Of a DNA stretch of 64,000 bases, positions 33,766 to 42,559 are shown in pieces. The stretch covers positions 1-64,000 of the forward strand of contig JAGBFB010000029.1 in NCBI GenBank assembly GCA_017936665.1. Direction: 5' to 3'. Position numbers and translations under genes: made by a program. How positions within the stretch are numbered: position 1 is the first letter of the stretch; each line of letters begins with the position of its first letter. The notes under the pieces were generated by a model that worked only from the letters and a program-made list of their open reading frames with translations, searched no databases and was not told the DNA's origin. The DNA is from Spirochaetaceae bacterium. Its GTDB lineage: Bacteria; Spirochaetota; Spirochaetia; Treponematales; Treponemataceae.

Positions 33766-35592
33766 TTACTGTTGATTTGATAACATAATTTTTGCAGCTT
33801 GAAAAGTTTCAGTTGCTTGTACGGGGCTTAAGGTAGCAGTTTCTGCTAGATGACTTAAGCCCTTTTTTGTAACTTCATCCACAAGATTTTGAATTGTTCC
33901 ATAGGTTTTTAGTAACAACATTGCTCTTTTTGAACCAATGTGAGGAAGTTCCAAAAAAGGATTTGCTGTTTTTTCTTTTGTGCGTAATGCTTGGTTTTTG
34001 CTTGTGGCAAATCTGTGAGTTTCATCTCGAACTCGTTGTAAAAGCCGTAAAGCATCACTTCGTTTAGGTAATTGGATTGGAGTACTGTTTCCAGGAAGAT
34101 AAATATCTTCATTTTTTTCTGCAAGACCAATTATTGGAATATCTAAATCCAATGTTGATAAAACTCCTTTTACAGCGTTTACTTGTCCAATTCCACCGTC
34201 AATTAAAATCAAATCTGGAAGTTCAGCGTTTTCATTTAAAAGTCTTGTGTAACGGCGAGCAGTGGCTTCTCGCATTGAAGCAAAATCGTCGATAATTCCA
34301 TCTGTGGTTTTAAGCCTAAAGTAGCGATAATTTTTTTTATCAGGATTTCCATTGTAAAAACTAATCAAACTTGCAACAGGAAATTTTCCTCCAATGTGGG
34401 CAATATCAAAGCCTTCAATTCTTGTAGGTAAATGATCAAGTTTTAGTAATTGTTTTAATTCTTCTAAAGCAGGAGTATCGCTTCGTTCTCGTAATCTACG
34501 AATAATATCTTCTTTTGCGTTTTGTTCTGCCATTTCCATTGCAGAATTATGTTTTGAGTCAAAAACTTCTGGTGTAAAAATTTGTGCTTGAATTTTCATT
34601 TCTTTTTCTGACCATTGCCTAAAAAGATTTACATCCATATTTATAGGAATAAAAATTTGACTTGGAAATAAATCTTGAGAAACATAATATGCCATAAGAA
34701 ATTCGTTTATAAGTTCTTCATCTGTATTTAAACTTTTTGTGCGATATAAATCTCTTGCAATAAGACGACCTTCTCTCATTTTCAAAACGGCAAAACTTAC
34801 CAAAGTTCCTTCTGTTGCAAATCCGATGTAATCTCTTGAATCTGTGTTAAAATCTGAAACAGAATTTTTTATGTGTAATGCTTTTATTGCGTCGATGTTA
34901 TCTCTAATTTTTGCTGCTTTTTCAAAATCCAAGGCTTTTGCACATTCTTTCATTTCTAAAGTAAGTTTTTGCACAGTTTCTTTCGGATTTTCTTCAAGTA
35001 AGTGTATAATTTCTTCGATAATTTGATTATAGGACTCTTTAGAAATTTTTTCGCAACAAGGTGCAGCACAGCGTCCTATGTGATAATACATACAAGGTGA
35101 ACTTCGTTTTCGTAGTTTTTTACATTGTCGTAAGGGATATTGCTTGTAAAGATTTTCTGTAAAGGTTGATAAGGCACCAGCATTAGGAAATGGTCCAAAA
35201 TACTTTGAGCCATCTTGAATGATTCTTCGTGTTCTAAAAATTCTTGGAAAATCTTCGTTGGTAATGCGTAAAACAGGATAAGATTTATCATCCTTTAAGT
35301 TAATGTTGTATCTTGGAGAATATTTTTTTATTAAAGTATTTTCTAAAATTAAGGCTTCATATTCGTTGTCTGTTGTAATGTATTCTATTAAAAAGGCTTT
35401 GGAAATTAAAGTTTTAGTTTTAATATCTTTTATTCCAGAGAAATATGAAGAAAGCCTATTTTTTAGGTTTTTAGCTTTGCCTACATAAATTACTTCTTGA
35501 TTTTCATCTTTCCAAAGATAAACACCAGGTAATTTTGGGGCTTTTAGAGCAGTTTGATGTAGTTTATCGTAAATTAAAGGATCGTTTTTCAT
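33766..35592 (-). CDS. uvrC: Excinuclease ABC subunit C
   Basis: UvrC makes both incisions in nucleotide excision repair. It has an N-terminal GIY-YIG nuclease (GVYLWKDENQEVIYVGKAKNLKNR), a Cys-containing segment (CKKLRKRSSPCMYYHIGRCAAPC) that is the iron-sulphur site region, a UVR domain (ECAKALDFEKAAKIRDNI), the RNase-H-like endonuclease (IEGFDIAHIGG, LILIDGGIGQV) and a C-terminal helix-hairpin-helix (LPHIGSKRAMLLLKTYG). The 608-residue length is normal. Its ATG overlaps, on the opposite strand, the ATG of the LamG-protein gene. Confidence 0.97.
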   Translation of the reverse strand: MKNDPLIYDKLHQTALKAPKLPGVYLWKDENQEVIYVGKAKNLKNRLSSYFSGIKDIKTKTLISKAFLIEYITTDNEYEALILENTLIKKYSPRYNINLKDDKSYPVLRITNEDFPRIFRTRRIIQDGSKYFGPFPNAGALSTFTENLYKQYPLRQCKKLRKRSSPCMYYHIGRCAAPCCEKISKESYNQIIEEIIHLLEENPKETVQKLTLEMKECAKALDFEKAAKIRDNIDAIKALHIKNSVSDFNTDSRDYIGFATEGTLVSFAVLKMREGRLIARDLYRTKSLNTDEELINEFLMAYYVSQDLFPSQIFIPINMDVNLFRQWSEKEMKIQAQIFTPEVFDSKHNSAMEMAEQNAKEDIIRRLRERSDTPALEELKQLLKLDHLPTRIEGFDIAHIGGKFPVASLISFYNGNPDKKNYRYFRLKTTDGIIDDFASMREATARRYTRLLNENAELPDLILIDGGIGQVNAVKGVLSTLDLDIPIIGLAEKNEDIYLPGNSTPIQLPKRSDALRLLQRVRDETHRFATSKNQALRTKEKTANPFLELPHIGSKRAMLLLKTYGTIQNLVDEVTKKGLSHLAETATLSPVQATETFQAAKIMLSNQQ

Positions 35593-37126
35593 GGTAAATG
35601 TTACAAGAAAACAAATACATTTTTTTATACTTCTTTGTCTACTAGTTTTTGTAAAATTTTCAGCATTTTCTGAAGAAAAAACTATAAATTTAGGTGGAAA
35701 AAACGGCTGGAGTGCAAATATTCAGTCAATGGAAAATTTGACTTTAGGAAAAGGCCGTTATGGACAAGAAGCCTTACAAATCAGCACTTCTTCTCATAAA
35801 ATCACAGATTATACAGATTTATATATTTCCTTTGAAGATATGAATTTTTCTTCAATACAAGATGAAACTGGAAATTATAAGATAGAAGAAAATAATCTGT
35901 TTTTTACCGAAAATAGCATTGTTGGAAATCTTGCAGGATTAAGCAGAGGTAAAGGTTCTTTATTAGTTCTTTCAGGAAAAAAAGGAAGCCTTTTTGGAGA
36001 ATTAGGATTAACTGGTTCTTTTAAAATTGAGTTTTGGCTAAATCCTGCCGTTTGTGCCAGTGGCGAAAATATCTTTTTTTGGCGTTCTTCAAGAAATGTA
36101 AATCAATATTCAGATTATCAGATTATAGAAGCAATAATTATGAATGGAAAAATCGAGTGGAAGTTTCAAAATGTTTTTACCGATTCATATCAAAAATCTT
36201 ATGATATTTACTTAAAAAGTAGTTCTACTATTGTTCCTGAAAAATGGGCTCGTCATTCAATTTGTTATGATGATGAAAATGGAACTTTGGAATATTACAT
36301 TGACGGAATTTTGGAAGGAATTGCTTACACAACTGATACAGGAAACGCCTACGGACAATATCTTATTCCAGATTTAGGAACTCCTGCAAAAATTGAAATT
36401 TGTCGTAGTTTTGTTGGTAGCATAGATGAATTATTGATTTCTAGAGAAGTTGATGATGTTTCTCAAATAGCAGATTCTGGTGTGTATTCTGTAGATGGGG
36501 CTTATTTTGAAAGTTTGCCTCTTGATACTAATAGCAACGGAAGTATTTTAAATTCAGTTGATTCAATTATGAATGTGCCAGAACAAACTGAAGTTCAGAT
36601 TTTTGTAAGAGCTTCTGATAATTTTTACGAATGGAATGATGTTTTTCCTAAGTGGACTTTGATAAAAAATAAAAAACCTGAAAGTTTGGTTCAAGGTAGA
36701 TATTTTCAAGTTGCAATAAATTTATTTACAGATGGAAAAGGGGGAAAAACTCCAGTTATAACAAGTCTTGATATAAATTATTCTGTGCAAAATCCACCTT
36801 ATGCTCCAGACAAGATTTTTTCTCAAAGTGGTGATTCTGAAATTACAATTTCGTGGAATCAAAATAATCCAAATGATAAATATGGTTACTTAGTTTACTA
36901 CGGAACAAAACCTGGCGAATATGTTGGACAAGGTGCAAATCAAGGAGATTCTCCTATTGATTGCGGAAATAAAAATTCAATAACAATAACTGGTTTAAAA
37001 AACGGAAGACTTTATTATTTTGCAGTTGCTACTTACTTGAAAGATTATCCAGATATAATTGGACCTCTTTCTAAAGAAATATATGACAGACCACTATCTG
37101 AGGAGGGTAAAAATGGCAGATTCTAA
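35591..37126 (+). CDS. Exported LamG/concanavalin-like and fibronectin-III protein
   Basis: A 511-residue secreted or envelope protein. Residues ~6-28 are a signal peptide (FFILLCLLVFVKFSAFSE). A central region (about 120-290: GSFKIEFWLNPAVCASGENIFFW, then WARHSICYDDENGTLEYYIDG and GSIDELLISR) is a LamG/concanavalin-A-like beta-sandwich. A C-terminal fibronectin type III domain (about 405-500: PPYAPDKIFSQSGDSEITISWNQN...YLVYYGT...LKNGRLYYFAVATY) follows. AAAGGA precedes the start within the uvrC 5' end. It overlaps the TPR gene downstream by 14 bases, so the two form an operon. Binding to sugars or host/cell-wall material is an inference. Confidence 0.75.
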   Translation: MVNVTRKQIHFFILLCLLVFVKFSAFSEEKTINLGGKNGWSANIQSMENLTLGKGRYGQEALQISTSSHKITDYTDLYISFEDMNFSSIQDETGNYKIEENNLFFTENSIVGNLAGLSRGKGSLLVLSGKKGSLFGELGLTGSFKIEFWLNPAVCASGENIFFWRSSRNVNQYSDYQIIEAIIMNGKIEWKFQNVFTDSYQKSYDIYLKSSSTIVPEKWARHSICYDDENGTLEYYIDGILEGIAYTTDTGNAYGQYLIPDLGTPAKIEICRSFVGSIDELLISREVDDVSQIADSGVYSVDGAYFESLPLDTNSNGSILNSVDSIMNVPEQTEVQIFVRASDNFYEWNDVFPKWTLIKNKKPESLVQGRYFQVAINLFTDGKGGKTPVITSLDINYSVQNPPYAPDKIFSQSGDSEITISWNQNNPNDKYGYLVYYGTKPGEYVGQGANQGDSPIDCGNKNSITITGLKNGRLYYFAVATYLKDYPDIIGPLSKEIYDRPLSEEGKNGRF

Positions 37127-39725
37127 CAAGGAGTTTATGTTAAAAAGAGCGCAGAACGCAGTTTTAGCAAGGGATTTCACTTTGGCTGCACGTTTATATA
37201 AAACGGTTTTAAAAGAAAATCCAAAAGATATTGAGGTACTGTCTAAACTTGGCTCTACCTATGTTAGAGCAGGTGAAGATGAAAGGGCTCTTGAGGTATA
37301 TAATCAAATTTTAAGAATAGATAATACTGATTTTAATGCTTTAAATAGTCTTGGAGGAATTTATCGACGTTTAAAACGATATGAAGATTCAATTATGGTT
37401 TTAGAAAGAGCATTAACTACTGGCTCTAATACTAATGAAGTTTACTATAACATGGGGCATACTTATAAACTGATGGGAAATTACGATGATGCTGCCGATT
37501 GTTTTGTTACTGTAATTGAAGAAAATCCAAATGATGTTTTAGCATATAATCACTTAGGCTCTATCCAAGCATCTCGTGGAGAGCATGTAAAAGCTTTGCA
37601 ATCCTATAATCGTGCATTACAAATCGACAAAAACCACCCAATTTTACATTATAATTCAGCTTTAAGTTATATGGCTTTAGGAAAACTTGAACAAGCAAAA
37701 CTTTCTTTTGAAAATGCTCTTAGAACAAAACCAGGTTGGATTGAGGCAATGGTAGATTATGCAGATTTGCTTATCGGTCTAAATAAAAATAAAGAAGCCC
37801 AAGATTTATTATTCCAAGCCCAAAAATTAAACGCAGAAGATGTAAATATTCTAAATGCTTTAGGTAAACTAAATTTTAAATGTAAAGATTACGCTTTGGC
37901 AGAAAAAAATTATCAAGCAGTTCTTGCAAAAAATAGCGAAGATTACAGAGCTTTAACTGGAATGGCTTTAGTTTACGAAAAACAAAGAAAACTATTAGAT
38001 TCTCAAGCCTTATTTGAAAAACTAGAAAATTTTGATATAGACAATTATGATATTGTTTTACAACATGCTAGAGTTTTGCTAAAATTAAATGAACTAGAAA
38101 AAGCCTATACTAGAATAAATAAAATTTGCCAAAATAATCCTAAAAATTGTGATGCAATAAATCTTTTGGCTCAATATTATATTCGTACAAACGATGAAAC
38201 TAGAAAAAATGGCTGTTTCAAGCGTATAAATGATACAAATCCAAAGTATATAAATCATCTTTTAGATTGTGCAGAAGTTTACATTGACCAAGGAGATTTT
38301 TCTTCTGGAGAAATAATTCTTACTCAATATCTTACAAAAAAACGAAACGATACAGAGGCTCTTATGATTATGGCTTCTTTAAATGAAGCAACTCGTAATT
38401 ATTCAACTGCCTTACAAATTTATCGAAGAATTTTTGAACTTGAACCTCAGAATGTAAAGATTTTAGAAACAATCAATAGAATTAGCCAAAACATTTCTTT
38501 TAATGATACAGTAGGTCCTTTACCTGAATATCTAAATCCAATTTATGACACTGAAGAGTTTGAAGATGAAGAAGAAAATGATGATGCAAATGAAACTGAA
38601 CAAATAATTGAAGAATCTCCTAATGAAGATACTGTGATTTTTAATCTTGATAATATGGCAGATAAAGAGGAATTACCTCCTGAGCCATTGGAATTTGTTA
38701 CAGAAAAAGAAGATGAAGATTTAGACTTTTCTTATATGGACGATAGAGAAACAACAATTACAACTCTTAACGATCTTGTTTCAGATGATGAACCTATAGA
38801 TATAAATCCTGCTACAGAAAATGATCCTCTTTTTGATGAACTTTCACCATCTTTTGAAGATCAGTTGCCTTTAGTTGAAGATGAAGATGTAATTGATATT
38901 TCAAATGATAAAGGCGAATTAGTTTTTAGTGACGAAGAAGATGCAAATCAAACTTCAGATGAAGAAGTTAAACCAGTTCCAAATTATCCACCTTATTATC
39001 CACAAGAGCCATATAGACCAGCATATACTGAACCAGAATTAGTTGAAGATGAAATTCCATCAGAAAAAAATGAAGTACCAGAAACTGATGAAGGCTCTGA
39101 TTTTGAAATGAATCCAGAACTTGAAGAACCAGAAACTTTTGATTCTCCTTTAGTACAAAGTTCTCCTTCTAGTATGCCTCAAGCAACAGTTCCTGCGCAA
39201 TCTGTTTCTGAACCTATTTCTGATTCTATAGCAGATGAGGATTTACCTTTAGACGTAAATTCTAACGACGCCACAACAAATTCTGAAGAAGATTCAATTA
39301 TAGAAAATGAAAATATTTCAAGTTCAAGTAAAAACCTAAAAAATCTTGTTGAATCATTACAAGATGCTTTAGTTGCAAAAAAATATGAAAACACTTCTGA
39401 ATTATTTGATGTGCTAGATGAATTATGTTCTTATCTTCCTGATTCAATCAAAGATAAATACTTATCAAGTCTTGATAGACTAAAACTTGAATATCTACGC
39501 AGTAAAATGAGTGGAAAACCAGGTCTTATGAGTATTGTAGAAGAATTACGCAAAAAACATCCAGAGGAATTTGCAGATTTTGACGAAACAAAAGAACTTA
39601 CAGAAGAAATGATTATCAAAACTTTCATCTATATGAATACTTTAACAAAAGAACTTCCTGATAAAAACATTTCTGCTTTGTTAAGTCAACATCTTGATCA
39701 AGCAATTCGCACAATTCGAGACTGA
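37113..39725 (+). CDS. TPR-repeat protein with acidic linker
   Basis: About 870 residues. The first ~450 are tandem TPR motifs (AARLYKTVLKENPKDIEVLSKLGSTYVRAGEDERALEVYNQIL is the pattern of the first two). Then comes a ~280-residue, very acidic, Pro/Glu/Asp-rich linker, and a ~140-residue C-terminal helical region. No signal peptide is seen from the ATG at 37113, which has GAGGAGGG upstream, so the protein is cytoplasmic. It is coupled to the exported LamG gene. A scaffold role is likely; partners are unknown. Its 3' end overlaps the convergent peptidase gene by 28 bases. Confidence 0.8.
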   Translation: MADSNKEFMLKRAQNAVLARDFTLAARLYKTVLKENPKDIEVLSKLGSTYVRAGEDERALEVYNQILRIDNTDFNALNSLGGIYRRLKRYEDSIMVLERALTTGSNTNEVYYNMGHTYKLMGNYDDAADCFVTVIEENPNDVLAYNHLGSIQASRGEHVKALQSYNRALQIDKNHPILHYNSALSYMALGKLEQAKLSFENALRTKPGWIEAMVDYADLLIGLNKNKEAQDLLFQAQKLNAEDVNILNALGKLNFKCKDYALAEKNYQAVLAKNSEDYRALTGMALVYEKQRKLLDSQALFEKLENFDIDNYDIVLQHARVLLKLNELEKAYTRINKICQNNPKNCDAINLLAQYYIRTNDETRKNGCFKRINDTNPKYINHLLDCAEVYIDQGDFSSGEIILTQYLTKKRNDTEALMIMASLNEATRNYSTALQIYRRIFELEPQNVKILETINRISQNISFNDTVGPLPEYLNPIYDTEEFEDEEENDDANETEQIIEESPNEDTVIFNLDNMADKEELPPEPLEFVTEKEDEDLDFSYMDDRETTITTLNDLVSDDEPIDINPATENDPLFDELSPSFEDQLPLVEDEDVIDISNDKGELVFSDEEDANQTSDEEVKPVPNYPPYYPQEPYRPAYTEPELVEDEIPSEKNEVPETDEGSDFEMNPELEEPETFDSPLVQSSPSSMPQATVPAQSVSEPISDSIADEDLPLDVNSNDATTNSEEDSIIENENISSSSKNLKNLVESLQDALVAKKYENTSELFDVLDELCSYLPDSIKDKYLSSLDRLKLEYLRSKMSGKPGLMSIVEELRKKHPEEFADFDETKELTEEMIIKTFIYMNTLTKELPDKNISALLSQHLDQAIRTIRD

Positions 39726-40822
39726 GTTAAAACTTCGTTGCCAGATTCTGTAATTAAGATGTCGTTTTCGTAACGGCATCCACCAAGTTCTGGGTCGTAA
39801 AGGCCTGGCTCTAAAGTTACAATCATTCCTGGCTTAAAAACATCTTCCAAAGATGCCTTGCTTCTTACAAATGGAGCTTCATGGATTTCTAATCCTGTTC
39901 CATGACCTAAGGAGTGAGGCATTTTCATTTTAGCTTTTGCAAAAATTTTATCAACTTTTAATGCGGCGTTTCTAATTGGAATATCTTTTTTGTAATATTT
40001 TAAGCCTTCATCAAAAGCTTCTTGTACAAGCGAAATCATCTGTTCTTGTTTTTCTGAAAGTTTACCTTTTGCAATGGTTAATGTTACATCACTTGCGTAA
40101 CCTTCGTAACAAACTCCAAAATCCAAAATTGAAAGTCCGTTATCTGCAAAACTTCCATTTGTGTATGAAGGAAAACAATGAATTGCAAAACTTCTACTTG
40201 GACCTGCTGCCAAAGTTTCAAAACTAGTTTTTTCGCAACCTGCTTTTCTGCATTCACTTTCTATTAAAAGTGCAACTTCAAGTTCAGTTTTTATTTTTTT
40301 CTTTTTAATTTGAGATTCGATAATATCGATGATGTTGTTTGTAATTTCTGCTGCTTTTTTTGTACACTGAATTTCGTATTCATCTTTAATCATTCTTTGT
40401 TGAACTGAAAAATCGTGAAGTCCATGTTTTTTGCAAGAAATATCATATTGAACAAGTTTATCAACATAATCTAAAAAAGTAGGATATGAAGTTTCTGGAC
40501 CAATTTCTATTCGTGAATTTTCTGGAATAGAAAGTTTTTTTAAGATTCCTTCTATTGCAGAAATTTCGTTTCTGTTAAATTTTGTGTATGGAATAATTGT
40601 ATCTACAAAAGCTTTTTGATTTGCAATATTTATATCCCAAGGACACAAAACTGATTTTCCAGATTTAGTGATAATCAAAATTGCATCAGATGGATGATTT
40701 GTATAATATCGCACAGCAGGATTTCTGTGATGTTCATCGTCATTAAAAACTACAGCTTGAGTATTTGTATTTTGCATTTCTTGAATTAAAATATTTCTTC
40801 TATTTTCAAAAATCGATTTCAT
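39698..40822 (-). CDS. M24-family aminopeptidase (Xaa-Pro type)
   Basis: About 374 residues with the pita-bread metallopeptidase domain. The metal ligands are all visible: Asp in ILDFGVCYEG, Asp in ASDVTLTIA, His in HSLGHGTGLEIHE, Glu in VTLEPGLYD and Glu in CRYENDILI. The N-terminal creatinase-like domain is present. The ATG at 40822 is chosen for its GGAG ribosome binding site; an in-frame TTG four codons upstream is weaker. It lies 13 bases after murJ on the same strand, so it is probably co-transcribed. The usual activity is removal of N-terminal residues before proline. Confidence 0.9.
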   Translation of the reverse strand: MKSIFENRRNILIQEMQNTNTQAVVFNDDEHHRNPAVRYYTNHPSDAILIITKSGKSVLCPWDINIANQKAFVDTIIPYTKFNRNEISAIEGILKKLSIPENSRIEIGPETSYPTFLDYVDKLVQYDISCKKHGLHDFSVQQRMIKDEYEIQCTKKAAEITNNIIDIIESQIKKKKIKTELEVALLIESECRKAGCEKTSFETLAAGPSRSFAIHCFPSYTNGSFADNGLSILDFGVCYEGYASDVTLTIAKGKLSEKQEQMISLVQEAFDEGLKYYKKDIPIRNAALKVDKIFAKAKMKMPHSLGHGTGLEIHEAPFVRSKASLEDVFKPGMIVTLEPGLYDPELGGCRYENDILITESGNEVLTQSRIVRIA

Positions 40823-40835
40823 AAATTTCTCCAAA

Positions 40836-42419
40836 TTAATGTTTTATTTTTCGTTTTATTTTTTCTGTAATAACGCTAACAAGGGAATCTTTTGTAATTA
40901 TCAATAAAAGAATTCCTAAAATTGCAAAAATGATTGCACTTAAAATTACAGGAATTCCTTGTGCAATAAATCTGTGACTTCCCGTAAATAAATTTAATAA
41001 AACAGGTTTTAAAAAGTACACAGGAATACTTGCAATGATAGAAAGAATTATCATCTTTAGAGCGTAAAGTAAAGTTGATTTTACAACGGAACTAACATCA
41101 ATGTTTTTTCCTTTTTTCATGAAGAAAAAGAGTGCAACTGTGTTAATAAAACTTGCAAGTGAAAGTGCCAATGCAATTCCAGCTCCTTTCATTGGGATTA
41201 CAAGAATGAAGGCAAAAACTATATTGAAAGCAAATCCGATAATTCCTGCAATGGTTGGAGATTTTGCATCCGATTGTGCGTAAAATGCAGGGGATATAAT
41301 TCTGTTTAAAGCGATAAAAAATAATCCTGCAATATGGAATTGGAAGGCTTGTAAAGTAAGTCTTACTGATTCATCTGTAAATTGATTGTTTTTGTAAACT
41401 AGAATGATTAGATTTTCGCCAAAAATTAGAGAATAAAATGTTATTGGAATTGTGATTAAGGCAATAATCTTCATTGCTTGGGAAAGCATTTTGTTAAAAT
41501 CTTCCCATTTTTTGCTTTGGGCAAGTCCTGATAAGTCTGGCAAAATTACAGTTCCTATAGAAACCGCAAAAATTCCTAAAATCAATTCTTGTAACCGAAG
41601 TGAATATTGCAAACTAGAAACAATTCCAACTCCACTACGACTAGCGATTGCTGTAGAAACCACATCATTTAATTGATAGGCTGCCATTCCCATAATTGTA
41701 GGTGCGATAAGTTTTAAAACTTGCTTCGTTCCAGGATTTGTAAAAGTCTTTTTTAGAGAAGTAAATTTTACTCCCCAACCATTTTTTATTACAAATGGAA
41801 GTTGAAATCCTGCTTGAATTATTCCACCAAGTAAAACGCCGTAAGCCATGGCTCTTGCTGGATTTTTTGTGTATGGGGATAAAACGTAAGTTGCAATTAT
41901 TACACAAAGATTAAAAAGTATTGGTGTGAAACCTGATGGTGAAAAAATCTTTAATCCGTTTAATATTCCTTGAAAGAGGGCTGCAATAGAAATTACGATA
42001 AGATAAGGAAACATAATTCTTGTAAGAACTGACATTTCCATTAAAATTTCTGAAGATTCTCCGTTGGAAAATAATTTTACAATCCAAGGTGAAAATATAA
42101 TTCCTATAGTAACTACTATTGTGGTTAAAAAACTTACTAATGTAAAAGTTGCGTTGATAAATTCTTTTGTACTTTGTTTGTTTTCAGGATTTTCTTCTAA
42201 ATATTTTTTGAAAGTTGGAATAAAAGCTACAGAAATACTGTTTTCTGCGAATAATCTTCTGAATAGGTTTGGAATCATAAAAGCAACTCCAAAGGCATCG
42301 GCTAATCCTGATGTTCCTAAAAAGGTTGCTTTTGTCATTTCCCTAACAAGACCTAAAATACGAGAACCTAATGTTAATATAGAAAGTTTTATTCCTGCGG
42401 AAGCTAAAGATTTACTCAT
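40836..42419 (-). CDS. murJ: Lipid II flippase MurJ
   Basis: A 527-residue integral membrane protein with 14 hydrophobic segments, the MviN/MurJ pattern. N-terminal GIKLSILTLGSRILGLVREMTKATFLGTSGLADAFGVAFMIPNLFRRLFAE is the strongly conserved start, and NRIISPAFYAQSDAKSPTIAG is another family block. It moves lipid II across the inner membrane for peptidoglycan synthesis. The start has no ribosome binding site; a possible promoter lies directly upstream. Confidence 0.95.
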   Translation of the reverse strand: MSKSLASAGIKLSILTLGSRILGLVREMTKATFLGTSGLADAFGVAFMIPNLFRRLFAENSISVAFIPTFKKYLEENPENKQSTKEFINATFTLVSFLTTIVVTIGIIFSPWIVKLFSNGESSEILMEMSVLTRIMFPYLIVISIAALFQGILNGLKIFSPSGFTPILFNLCVIIATYVLSPYTKNPARAMAYGVLLGGIIQAGFQLPFVIKNGWGVKFTSLKKTFTNPGTKQVLKLIAPTIMGMAAYQLNDVVSTAIASRSGVGIVSSLQYSLRLQELILGIFAVSIGTVILPDLSGLAQSKKWEDFNKMLSQAMKIIALITIPITFYSLIFGENLIILVYKNNQFTDESVRLTLQAFQFHIAGLFFIALNRIISPAFYAQSDAKSPTIAGIIGFAFNIVFAFILVIPMKGAGIALALSLASFINTVALFFFMKKGKNIDVSSVVKSTLLYALKMIILSIIASIPVYFLKPVLLNLFTGSHRFIAQGIPVILSAIIFAILGILLLIITKDSLVSVITEKIKRKIKH

Positions 42420-42425
42420 ATATAT

Positions 42426-42454
42426 AGAATAACGATGTTGCGAAATTTAAGCAA
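42426..42454 (-). promoter_or_regulatory. Possible murJ promoter, leaderless arrangement
   Basis: On the minus strand TTGCTT (42454-42449), a 17-base spacer and TATTCT (42431-42426) end six bases before the murJ ATG (42419). The -35 is weak, so support comes mainly from position and the lack of a ribosome binding site. Confidence 0.35.
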
Positions 42455-42496
42455 TCCGTATACAATATAATAAGTGTATTCTATGCAAAATGACAC

Positions 42497-42525
42497 TTCA
42501 CACTTTTTTGTATTTTTAGTATACT
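42497..42525 (+). promoter_or_regulatory. Promoter of the BadF/HgdB-like gene
   Basis: TTCACA (42497-42502), a 17-base spacer and TATACT (42520-42525), each one base off consensus. The transcript would start near 42532, leaving a leader that carries the AAGGTGA ribosome binding site before the ATG at 42560. It may drive the following 10-kb run of genes. Confidence 0.65.
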
Positions 42526-42559
42526 GAAATTTGAAAAAATCAATATATAAGGTGATTTT

